From the NCBI GenBank assembly GCA_945827565.1, contig CALZNR010000043.1:1-8370 (forward strand): a stretch of DNA of 8,370 nucleotides, in the 5' to 3' direction. This stretch comes from an uncultured Prevotella sp. GTDB taxonomy: Bacteria; Bacteroidota; Bacteroidia; Bacteroidales; Bacteroidaceae. This document shows, in pieces, positions 1 to 6,384 of this stretch. The translations under genes and the position numbers were made by a program. Each line of letters starts with the position of its first letter. The first letter of the stretch is position 1. The notes under the pieces were generated by a model. It worked only from the letters and a program-made list of their open reading frames with translations. It searched no databases and was not told where the DNA came from.

Positions 1-51
1 ATACGAGATTTCTGCCTGTCTCGTGGGCTCTGAGATGTGTATAAGAGACAG
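1..51 (+). other. Illumina Nextera i7 adapter (not genomic)
   Basis: This is library adapter, not genome. Bases 1-9 match the end of the P7 flow-cell sequence, 10-17 read TTCTGCCT (an i7 index), 18-32 match the Nextera read-2 adapter, and 33-51 are the exact 19-bp Tn5 mosaic end AGATGTGTATAAGAGACAG. One base differs from the standard adapter: T at 31 where G is expected. The same adapter with the same index appears reversed at the other end. Genomic sequence begins at 52. Confidence 0.97.
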
Positions 52-340
52 GTCGCTGAATTCACGCAGAGGTGCCGTGCCGTTAACAGATATGGCATCG
101 CAGAGTGGGTTCAAGGAGACAGTGGTCTCTTACATTTTGGTGAATTTAGCGTTTGCTATTATTCGGAATGCAACTTGAAACGTAGGAAATTTCAGAATTG
201 TGCACACAACGAATCAATAGTTGAACGTCCGCACTATGGCGTGGACGCAACTTATATGTGTGCATAAGGTGATTCCTACGACCTCAAGTTCCATAAGATG
301 GCGTTCACGCTCTTATTGTAAACCCAAAAAACAAGAAAAC
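52..340. other. Intergenic / leader region with no recognisable gene
   Basis: I see no convincing gene in these 289 bases. The frame open from 37 to 267 begins inside adapter and its product resembles nothing I recognise. Two small dyads are visible. AGGAGAC at 114-120 pairs with 125-131 around a 4-nt loop, with one G-T pair. GTTG plus CGTCC at 220-230 pairs with GGACG plus CAAC at 243-251, with a 2-nt bulge. The second could belong to a structured leader of the peptide gene at 341. Neither is followed by a T-run, so they are weak terminator candidates. I found no good match to the Bacteroidetes promoter pattern TAnnTTTG. The upstream neighbour is lost at the contig edge. Confidence 0.5.
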
Positions 341-505
341 ATGAAGAAGAACTATATAAAGCCCTCTGTAGAGGCATGGAAAGTGGAACCTTCTGCCTTG
401 ATGCAGATGAGTATGAGTGGCGAATTTAAAGGCGACCTCGGTGATGCACACGCACCCTCATTCTCCGACGACATTTTCGGTGACAACATCCTCAAGGACG
501 AATAA
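341..505 (+). CDS. Small Bacteroidales peptide of unknown function, 54 aa
   Basis: The predicted peptide opens MKKNYIKPSVEAWKVEPS and ends DIFGDNILKDE. It has a basic, amphipathic first 15 residues, a Met/Ser-rich middle (MQMSMSG, 22-27) and an acidic, Gly/Asp-rich tail (about 28-54). There is no hydrophobic stretch long enough for a signal peptide or membrane segment. From general knowledge, Bacteroidales and especially Prevotella genomes carry many short proteins opening 'MKK-YI-P--E'; most are unnamed, and some have been suspected to be leader-type or RiPP-precursor-like peptides. I chose the ATG at 341 because the peptide then begins at that family opening and is preceded by the A-rich ACAAGAAAAC expected of a Bacteroidetes start. 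The same frame stays open upstream to 221 but that part looks non-coding. A strong terminator starts 38 bp after the stop, so this is probably a single-gene transcript or the last gene of one. No modification or export gene is visible nearby. Function is unknown. Confidence 0.72.
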   Translation: MKKNYIKPSVEAWKVEPSALMQMSMSGEFKGDLGDAHAPSFSDDIFGDNILKDE

Positions 506-543
506 CCGTCTGTAGATATAGATTCACTATATTCACCAAGCAA

Positions 544-582
544 ACGAGGTGTATCAGTTGTTTCTGATACACCCCGTTTTTT
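544..582 (+). terminator. Intrinsic terminator after the 54-aa peptide gene
   Basis: GGTGTATCAG (548-557) and CTGATACACC (564-573) form a perfect 10-bp stem with a 6-nt loop. After one A-C mismatch (547/574) the pairing continues for three more pairs (544-546 with 575-577). Six T residues (577-582) follow, giving a textbook Rho-independent terminator on the plus strand. It ends only 13-22 nt before the possible starts of the next gene, so it also lies inside any leader transcribed into that gene. Confidence 0.88.
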
Positions 583-604
583 GGCGTTCACAGAGATGCC
601 TGCC

Positions 605-2248
605 ATGTTTCATCTGCTTTATCATCATTCTCAGCCATTGCCAGAGGGGGTAGAGTTGCCCACATTGTTCACCTATCCCTTCCACTACACCCCACACCCC
701 CTTGCTGTGCAGGCGGCGGCGCAGGTGCAGCACTATCTGTTGCAACAAAAAGAATGGCAACCAGAGTTGCAGCAGGGCAAGATGTTTGGCGTGCTGGTGG
801 TGCAGGCACCCGAGGGCATCGGCTTCCTTGCTGCCTACTCCGGACTGCTGGCAGAGCGCAACGACTGGCAATATTTTGTTCCTCCCATCTACGATGCACA
901 GCAGCCCTACGGCCACTTCAAGCAAGAGGAGCGTGGCATATCAGAGATAAACCATGCCATTGAGCGCATGGAGCAGGATGCTGCCTACCACCAACTGCGC
1001 AGCCAACTGCAACACATGGAGCAGCAACACAGCACAGAGGAAGAGAACTACCGCCGGCAGATGGAACACGACAGAGAAAGGCGTCATCAGCTCAGAGCCA
1101 CCGCCAGCCAACCACAGCTGCAACAGCTTATCAAAGAGAGCCAATACCAAAAGGCACAACTGAAACGAATGAAAGCAAGGCACCGAGAGGAGCAAGAGCA
1201 GATGATGCAGCAGATGGCACCCTACACCCACAGGATGGCAACCCTGAAACAAGAGCGCAGCCAACGCTCTGACGCCCTGCAGCGCTGGCTCTTCGACCAA
1301 TACCGTGTGATGAACGCCCTGGGCGAGCACCGCACGCTGACCCAGATTTTTCAGCACACCACACGCCACACACCTCCCGCAGGAGCCGGCGACTGCTGCG
1401 CCCCCAAACTGCTGCAACACGCCTACCAGCACCACTGGCAACCGCTGTGCATGGCAGAGTTCTGGTGGGGAGCATCGCCCAAGGGCGAGGTGAGGCATCA
1501 CCTGCACTACTATCCTGCCTGCCGGGGCAAATGCCTGCCCATACTGACCTATATGATGCAGGGACTACAGGTGGAGCCCAACCCCCTGCAGCAGGATGAC
1601 GAGGGCCAACTGACTACGGTGTATGAGGATGAGTGGCTGTGCGTGGTGAACAAGCCCAAGGGGATGCTCAGCGTGCCTGGACGCACCGAGCGCAGGTCGG
1701 TGCTCACACTGATGCAGCAACGCCTGCCCAAGAGCGTGGAGCCAATGGTGGTGCACCGCTTAGACATGGCAACCAGCGGACTGATAGTGGTGGCAAAGAG
1801 CATGGAGGCATACACACGCATGCAGCAACTCTTTGCAGAGAGAAAGGTGAAAAAGAAATATGTGGCACTGCTCGACGGACTGCCACAGGTGCCACCAAGC
1901 GGAACCATCACACTGCCCCTGGCACCCCATGCCACCGACTATCCGCGACAGGTGGTGGATAGGGAGCATGGCAAACCTGCCATGACACGCTACACCCTGC
2001 TGGGCACGGCACAGGGCAAAACCCGGGTGGCTCTCTATCCGCAGACGGGGCGCACCCACCAGCTCAGGGTGCACTGCGCCCATCCCGAAGGCTTGGGAGT
2101 GCCCATCGTGGGCGACCCCCTCTATGGACACGGCAATCCGCAGAGCGAGCTGCAACTACATGCCGAGGCCCTGCTCTTCATCCACCCCTTTACAGGAGAA
2201 GAGGTGCAGATAGAGTGCCCTCCTCAGTCGTCTGCCAAGGGCCAATAG
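605..2248 (+). CDS. RluA-family pseudouridine synthase with long N-terminal extension
   Basis: Predicted cytoplasmic enzyme that isomerises uridine to pseudouridine in structural RNA; which uridine (rRNA or tRNA) cannot be told from sequence. With the ATG at 605 it has 547 residues. The RluA catalytic domain spans about 340-540. It has an NKPKGMLSVPG segment, the signature HRLDMATSG with catalytic Asp387, and GRTHQLRVH near 482-490 followed by GDPLYG. Classical RluA proteins are 220-330 aa, so the first 330 residues are extra. They comprise an N-terminal part with FHYTPHPL, a Gln/Glu/Arg-rich coiled coil at about 112-235, and a module with GAGDCCAPK (260-268), MAEFWWGASPK and PACRGKC (Cys306, Cys310). 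I recall this layout in other Bacteroidales and some gammaproteobacterial members, so it is probably a subfamily and not a local fusion. Starts: the frame opens at a TTG (581) in the terminator T-run. ATG 596 is possible, but 605 gives the MFHLL opening I expect for the subfamily. The 3' end overlaps the convergent sulfatase gene by 25 bp. Confidence 0.9.
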   Translation: MFHLLYHHSQPLPEGVELPTLFTYPFHYTPHPLAVQAAAQVQHYLLQQKEWQPELQQGKMFGVLVVQAPEGIGFLAAYSGLLAERNDWQYFVPPIYDAQQPYGHFKQEERGISEINHAIERMEQDAAYHQLRSQLQHMEQQHSTEEENYRRQMEHDRERRHQLRATASQPQLQQLIKESQYQKAQLKRMKARHREEQEQMMQQMAPYTHRMATLKQERSQRSDALQRWLFDQYRVMNALGEHRTLTQIFQHTTRHTPPAGAGDCCAPKLLQHAYQHHWQPLCMAEFWWGASPKGEVRHHLHYYPACRGKCLPILTYMMQGLQVEPNPLQQDDEGQLTTVYEDEWLCVVNKPKGMLSVPGRTERRSVLTLMQQRLPKSVEPMVVHRLDMATSGLIVVAKSMEAYTRMQQLFAERKVKKKYVALLDGLPQVPPSGTITLPLAPHATDYPRQVVDREHGKPAMTRYTLLGTAQGKTRVALYPQTGRTHQLRVHCAHPEGLGVPIVGDPLYGHGNPQSELQLHAEALLFIHPFTGEEVQIECPPQSSAKGQ

Positions 2249-3624
2249 GGCGATGGAGTGCGCATGCGCCTCATCTCCTTGTCCATCTGCTCCACCAAGG
2301 CAGGATAATCCTTTGCCAGATTACGTGTCTCGCCCGGGTCTGCCTCCAGGTCATACAGTTCCAAAGGTTTGTTGGGACGTATGGTCACACACTTCCACTT
2401 CCCTTTGCGGGCAGCCCTTTGCTTGCCCGGAAACTCCCAGTACAGCATCCTGTTGTCGGTGCGCATCTCCTTGCCCACAAACAGGGGCGACACATCCATG
2501 CCATCGGTATGGGCAGGCAGATGCTTCCCTGCACCCGCAATGGCGGCAAGAGTGGGCATCATGTCAGGGAAATAGATGGGGTTGCTGAGTTGGCGCACGG
2601 GCACCCTGCCCGGCTGGTTCACGATAAACGGCACGCGGATGCCCCCCTCGTAGAGTTGTCCCTTGCGCCCCTTGAAGCCGGCGGCACAGCGGAAAGTCTG
2701 GAGCGGAGCCTGCACTGCAGGACCGTTGTCAGAGGCAAAAATCACCAAGGTATTCTCTCTCAGATGCAGGCGGTCCAGTTCGTCGAGCAGTCGGCCTATG
2801 GCGGCATCCATGTGTGTCACCAAGGCGGCATATCGCTTGTCAGTGAGGCTCCACTGCTCTTGCTCGTCATACCAGTGCGTGTCTTCAATGATGTAGGGCT
2901 CGTGCGGGGCATCGTAGGCCAGATACAGGAAGAAGGGCTGGTGACTGTTGCGCCTCACAAAGGCGATGGCATCATCGGTAGAGAGGTCGGTATTGTGCTT
3001 GATGTGGCGGTCGTGGGCATTGTCGTCGATATGTATGAGCGAGTCGCCCGCAAAGCGGAAGTAGGGGTAGTAATAAGGCGAGTTGGAGTGTACGGTGCTG
3101 ATGGTCCATCCATAGAACTCGTGGAAGCCACGATGATGGGGAGCCGCCGTGGGTTCATAGCCATCCAAGTGCCACTTGTTGACCAGACAGGTGCGATAGC
3201 CCGCCGCAGAGAGCACGGTGGCTATGGTGGTGTCGGAGGGCAGCAGGTTGGCACGCCTCACGTAGGTGGTGTCTCCCTTGGGGTTTATCTTGATGCCCCT
3301 GATGCCACCCGCCGTACATTGGTTGTCGCGGATGGTGCTATGCCCCGTGTTTCTGCCCGTCATCAGTGCGCACCGTGAGGGCGAAGAGATGCCGCTCCCT
3401 GCATAGCACTGTGTGAACGAGGTGCCCGTCTTGGCAAGCTGGTCGATATTGGGTGTCTTGATGTGCTTGCTGCCATAGCACGAGAGGTCGCCATAGCCCA
3501 GGTCGTCGGCAAGGATAAACACGATGTTTGGCTGCTGCGCCAAAGCATGGAGCACCGACATGCCGGGCATGATGCCCGATAAGCATGCCAGTGCTCTCAA
3601 GTGATTTCTTTTCATATTCAGCAT
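2224..3624 (-). CDS. Secreted S-type sulfatase (arylsulfatase A-like)
   Basis: Predicted extracytoplasmic sulfate-ester hydrolase of the alkaline-phosphatase-like, formylglycine-dependent sulfatase family, 466 aa, a usual full length. Residues 1-29 look like a signal peptide, with likely cleavage after HALA before QQPNIVFILADD. Visible active-site elements: Asp40-Asp41 of ILADDLGYGD (metal ligands), the modification motif S80-S-P-S-R84, KWH at 150-152, His241 in DAPHEP, and Asp299-Asn300 in FASDNGP. The C-terminal LELYDLEADPGETRNL is typical of the family. Because the motif carries Ser and not Cys, established knowledge says formylglycine is made by the radical-SAM anaerobic enzyme anSME, which must be encoded elsewhere. 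The substrate is unknown; the nearest neighbour is a pectate lyase, although pectin itself is not usually sulfated. Start: ATG 3624 is the longest in-frame choice; ATG 3615 (MKRNHLRAL) is equally plausible and keeps the signal peptide. It lies 103 bp downstream of the pectate lyase gene on the same strand, across a tandem repeat. Confidence 0.92.
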   Translation of the reverse strand: MLNMKRNHLRALACLSGIMPGMSVLHALAQQPNIVFILADDLGYGDLSCYGSKHIKTPNIDQLAKTGTSFTQCYAGSGISSPSRCALMTGRNTGHSTIRDNQCTAGGIRGIKINPKGDTTYVRRANLLPSDTTIATVLSAAGYRTCLVNKWHLDGYEPTAAPHHRGFHEFYGWTISTVHSNSPYYYPYFRFAGDSLIHIDDNAHDRHIKHNTDLSTDDAIAFVRRNSHQPFFLYLAYDAPHEPYIIEDTHWYDEQEQWSLTDKRYAALVTHMDAAIGRLLDELDRLHLRENTLVIFASDNGPAVQAPLQTFRCAAGFKGRKGQLYEGGIRVPFIVNQPGRVPVRQLSNPIYFPDMMPTLAAIAGAGKHLPAHTDGMDVSPLFVGKEMRTDNRMLYWEFPGKQRAARKGKWKCVTIRPNKPLELYDLEADPGETRNLAKDYPALVEQMDKEMRRMRTPSPYWPLADD

Positions 3625-3641
3625 GTGTTAGTCTGACTGTT

Positions 3642-3726
3642 GTCAGATGCTCCATAATGCCAGATATTCTGTCTTGTCAGAAACTCTGTATAGTCAGAAA
3701 CTCTGTATAGCCAGAAACTCTGTATT
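3642..3726. repeat. 17-bp tandem repeat, five in-register units
   Basis: On the plus strand, units at 3676-3692 and 3693-3709 are identical (GTCAGAAACTCTGTATA). Unit 3710-3726 differs at two positions, 3659-3675 is more diverged (GCCAGATATTCTGTCTT), and 3642-3658 retains mainly GTCAGA. The next bases, GTTAGAA from 3727, echo the unit and contain the pectate lyase stop codon. Four units hold a small dyad, CAGA-N3-TCTG, whose arms are kept while the 3-nt centre changes. A separate dyad, TCTGAC (3632-3637) and GTCAGA (3642-3647), overlaps the left edge. The array fills most of the 103-bp gap between pectate lyase and sulfatase genes, so it is in the sulfatase 5' region. It could be an operator cluster, an RNA-processing region or a neutral minisatellite. 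Units and period are seen directly; role is inference. Confidence 0.85.
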
Positions 3727-3727
3727 G

Positions 3728-6130
3728 TTAGAAGTGTCCCTTCAAACTGCTCTTGTAGTTCTGCAGGGCAGTCTTCAGTTCGCTGATAACGCCGTAGTTG
3801 GTATCTTCGGTACTGTTGTTGAAGGTCCATTGGAAGTCGCCCTTGTTCATACGTCCGGCACCTGTCCATCCCGTTACCACGGCAGGCACGTCGGCAGCAT
3901 TGTCGGGGGTGTACTTGTAAATCAGGTTGGCATCGGTGTCGAAGTTGTTGTAGGCAGTTCCTCCCACCAGTGCCTTCACGGTGGAGGGTACCTCGTCGTT
4001 GCGGTTGGTCACCTCATAGCAGTCAAAGTCTGTGGCACTCTGCTTCTGTGTGACGGGAGTGTAGTTGCTGCCCGAGCTCTTCTCGGCATACACGTTGCCA
4101 TAGCTCTTGATCACACCGCCGTTTTCGCCCGAGAAGGTGCCAGCGCCCTTGGCATCGGTGCCCTGACGAGAGATGAGCATGGGGTTCTTGGTGTTGCGGA
4201 AGTAGTTGCTCTCTACAAACACGCTGCTGCCCATGGTAGAGCCTACGCCATACTTGGAGCATCCATCGTAGTAGTTGTTCCACACGTGTACCGACATGGA
4301 GCGCACTCTTGGGTGACGTGAATCGCTGTGGTCGAACCAGTTGTGGTGGTAGCAGATGTAGTTGGGTCCGCTCTCGCTCTTCATGCCGCAGAGTGATGAC
4401 TTGCCGCTGTCCCAGAAGTGGTTGTAAGAGATGGTGATGTACTGTGAGTCGCTCTTCACATCAACGGTACCGTCGCCCTTGGCCTGGTCGCTATCGCCAC
4501 CAGTGTTGCCATAGAACAGGTCGAGGTGGTGCACCCAGCAGTATTTATTGTCGGTGTCCAAACTCACGGCATCGTCCATGCACAGCATCACGGCAAAGTT
4601 GCGCAGCTCCACGCTCACGGCGTTGCGCATCAGTATGCCAAAGCCCCAGATACCGGCATCCTCGCCAATACCCTCCATGGTAATGTTCATGTGGGTGGTG
4701 TTGTTCTTGCCCTTTATCTGCAAGCCCTCGGCACTGCTGCCAAAGCTGTCCATATCGCTGCCTGTGATGGTGCCCACGATACGTATGGCCACAGGACGTG
4801 TCTCCAGTCCCTTCTGGTAGGCATTGACAATGGCCTGCAGTCCTGTATAGGTACTGGCAGTGCCCTTGCTGCTGTCTATCACATCCAAGGTCACCGTCTT
4901 GGCGGTGGCTGCGGTGACATAGATAACGCGGGCATTGCTCTTCAGACTTCCGTCGTTGTTGTAGGCTCCCACTGCGGTGCCTGAGAGATGGGCAAAGCCC
5001 GAGCGGTCGTAGGCCTCAACCACAATACCTGTGGCTGTGCTTGCCTTGGTATCGTCTTCGGCACCACCAATCACGGGCACCACCTTCAGTTCGTAGTTGG
5101 CTCCAGGCACCAGTCCCACCATATCGGCACGACCGTAGCTGCCATAGTTGCGCACCAACTGCTGGTCCAGTTTGGTGTAAGAGGCATAATTGCCACCCTT
5201 GACATATACATTATATGAAGAGGCTCCGCTCAGCAGGTTCCATGTAACGTAGGCAGACTCCAACCATCCCTTGGCGCTGGTAATCTCCACTCCCTTGTTG
5301 TCGATGTTGCCCTCTTGTCCGCCCTTGGAGGCCTTGTTGAAGCCGATGGTGGCAACGCTATTGGTAAACTGGTCGCTCCATTCGCCTGTCTTGCCCTTCA
5401 CGGTCACCGTGCCCTCTGCCTTGTTGATGTCGATAGAAGCCACATCCTCGGTGTTGTAGTATTTCAGCACGTTGCCATTCAGGGTGAGCAGGGCCTGATT
5501 CTTGTTCACATCGAACTTATTGGAGTGGTCGTCGGCAGGCTGTGTGCCAGGCTCGTCGCCGCCTCCCTGCTCGCCACCGCCAGTGCTGGTGCCTGCTGTG
5601 ATGCTATATATATAGATGCCTCCGTCGGCGGTGAGTGTCACATCACCATCCTCATCCACGGTGCCCACGCAGGTTTGCTTGTCCGTGGCTTTTGCAAAGC
5701 CCTCGGTGACGGTGAGGTTGGTGGGGGTGAGGGCACGTGCGGTGCTGCTGCTCGATGACTGGCACACCACTGTCAGCTTGTCGCCCTTCTTCAGTGCGGG
5801 GATGGTAACAGCCCTGCCGGCGCCGTTGAGTGTGCACGAGTGCTTCTTGTTGTCAAGGCGCAGTCCGTCGGCAGCGCTGATGGTAAACCGCAGTCCTTTG
5901 GTGGCAGCCACCTCCTGTCCGTTTGCCATGAGCACCTCGTTGTTCAGTGCCTTGGCGTTTTTCCATCTGTTGTTTGAGGAGTCGTAGGTCCAGTTTTCGG
6001 TGTCTGCGTTGAGTGCGGTCACATCGGCATCGCTGAACGAGGAGAAATCCCATGACTGTGCCTCTGCCTGTGTGGCAATGCCCAGCAGCATGCAGCACAG
6101 AGTGTAAATATATAATAATGTGCGTTTCAT
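3728..6130 (-). CDS. Secreted modular polysaccharide lyase, PL1 pectate lyase family
   Basis: Predicted secreted enzyme cleaving polygalacturonate or pectin by beta-elimination; 800 aa against about 350-450 for single-domain PL1 enzymes. Residues 1-25 are a signal peptide (basic MKR, hydrophobic core, likely cleavage near AEAQ-SWDF). Residues 26-180 form an unnamed probable beta-sandwich beginning WDFSSF. A Gly/Glu-rich linker spans about 181-200, a short beta-rich segment about 205-265, and a fibronectin-III-like region about 281-372. The catalytic parallel beta-helix runs from about 400 to the end. PL1 signatures in order: CWVHHLDL (531-538, for vWiDH), GTVDVKSDSQYITIS (554-568, for AxDIKGxxxxVTxS), SGKSSLCG with Lys577, and R605-H-P607-R-V-R610 with His615 and Asn619 (for RxPxxRxGxxHxxxN). 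Arg605 is the presumed catalytic base by analogy with PelC. The Gly after the second Arg is Met612 here. The exact substrate and PL1 subfamily are not determinable by eye. No secretion-sorting tail is obvious. A palindromic repeat ends 16 nt before the ATG, and there is no alternative start nearby. Confidence 0.9.
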   Translation of the reverse strand: MKRTLLYIYTLCCMLLGIATQAEAQSWDFSSFSDADVTALNADTENWTYDSSNNRWKNAKALNNEVLMANGQEVAATKGLRFTISAADGLRLDNKKHSCTLNGAGRAVTIPALKKGDKLTVVCQSSSSSTARALTPTNLTVTEGFAKATDKQTCVGTVDEDGDVTLTADGGIYIYSITAGTSTGGGEQGGGDEPGTQPADDHSNKFDVNKNQALLTLNGNVLKYYNTEDVASIDINKAEGTVTVKGKTGEWSDQFTNSVATIGFNKASKGGQEGNIDNKGVEITSAKGWLESAYVTWNLLSGASSYNVYVKGGNYASYTKLDQQLVRNYGSYGRADMVGLVPGANYELKVVPVIGGAEDDTKASTATGIVVEAYDRSGFAHLSGTAVGAYNNDGSLKSNARVIYVTAATAKTVTLDVIDSSKGTASTYTGLQAIVNAYQKGLETRPVAIRIVGTITGSDMDSFGSSAEGLQIKGKNNTTHMNITMEGIGEDAGIWGFGILMRNAVSVELRNFAVMLCMDDAVSLDTDNKYCWVHHLDLFYGNTGGDSDQAKGDGTVDVKSDSQYITISYNHFWDSGKSSLCGMKSESGPNYICYHHNWFDHSDSRHPRVRSMSVHVWNNYYDGCSKYGVGSTMGSSVFVESNYFRNTKNPMLISRQGTDAKGAGTFSGENGGVIKSYGNVYAEKSSGSNYTPVTQKQSATDFDCYEVTNRNDEVPSTVKALVGGTAYNNFDTDANLIYKYTPDNAADVPAVVTGWTGAGRMNKGDFQWTFNNSTEDTNYGVISELKTALQNYKSSLKGHF

Positions 6131-6146
6131 GACGTTTGCTTGTTTT

Positions 6147-6340
6147 AGGTGGGTTCTATAAATTCGCTTTGTCAGATTTTGGAATTATTTTCGAGGTTAA
6201 ATTGTAAGTTGAAGAGGGAGCGTAGCGAGCTACGTGACCGAGTTAACTTACAATTTGAGCCGAAAAGAACCCAAAAGATGGCAAAACATCACCCCACAAT
6301 TATTAAACCTTTTGACGGTGGGAATTTATAGAACCCACCT
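6147..6340. repeat. MITE-like palindromic element, 194 bp, 19-bp perfect terminal inverted repeats
   Basis: AGGTGGGTTCTATAAATTC (6147-6165) recurs as its exact reverse complement at 6322-6340. Inside, AAATTGTAAGTT (6199-6210) pairs perfectly with AACTTACAATTT (6245-6256). At the centre, CGTAGC (6221-6226) pairs with GCTACG (6229-6234). The right end has a further local dyad, GGTGGG (6317-6322) with CCCACC (6334-6339). Mirrored ends plus nested palindromes with no ORF fit a small non-autonomous element or large intergenic palindrome family. TTTAGGT occurs at both margins (6144-6150 and 6340-6346), but it overlaps the terminal repeats, so a target-site duplication is uncertain. On the minus strand it separates the 121-aa gene from the pectate lyase gene and ends 16 nt before the latter's ATG, so its transcript would fold just ahead of translation start. 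Confidence 0.8.
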
Positions 6341-6384
6341 TTAGGTAATGAAAAGCGGATTGCTGCGAAGAGCGTGTGCCGCTG

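Noticed and set aside
130..165. Bacteroidetes-type promoter for the peptide gene
   Set aside because: TACATTTTG and TAGCGTTTG have three bases, not two, between TA and TTTG, and no well-placed -33 element was found.
37..267. 76-aa plus-strand ORF starting MYKRQ
   Set aside because: Its GTG start and first five codons are adapter; the rest has no recognisable family and looks like intergenic sequence.
221..340. N-terminal extension of the 54-aa peptide from a TTG at 221
   Set aside because: The extension has no family resemblance, while the ATG at 341 begins the typical MKKNYIKP opening after an A-rich leader.
941..1507. 188-aa minus-strand ORF inside the pseudouridine synthase gene
   Set aside because: It is a mirror of the Gln-rich coiled-coil coding region; its Leu-rich hydrophobic look comes from antisense CAG and CTG codons, not from a membrane protein.
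2215..3378. 387-aa plus-strand ORF opposite the sulfatase gene
   Set aside because: It is antisense to a gene with a full set of sulfatase active-site motifs and a signal peptide; its own translation has no recognisable domain.
3574..3586. Lipoprotein cleavage site at Cys14 of the sulfatase
   Set aside because: The residues before the Cys (RALAC) are a poor lipobox and the hydrophobic stretch continues past it to an ordinary HALA cleavage site.
3642..3726. CRISPR array
   Set aside because: The 17-bp units are directly adjacent with no spacers, and no cas gene is present.
3647..4321. 224-aa plus-strand ORF opposite the pectate lyase gene, and similar shorter antisense ORFs to 5987
   Set aside because: They are antisense frames in GC-rich coding sequence; the lyase frame carries all PL1 motifs. 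The first also translates the tandem repeat at its start.
6354..6383. Minus-strand terminator after the 121-aa gene
   Set aside because: AGCGG and CCGCT can pair, but over a 20-nt loop with only a short T-run; too weak to call.
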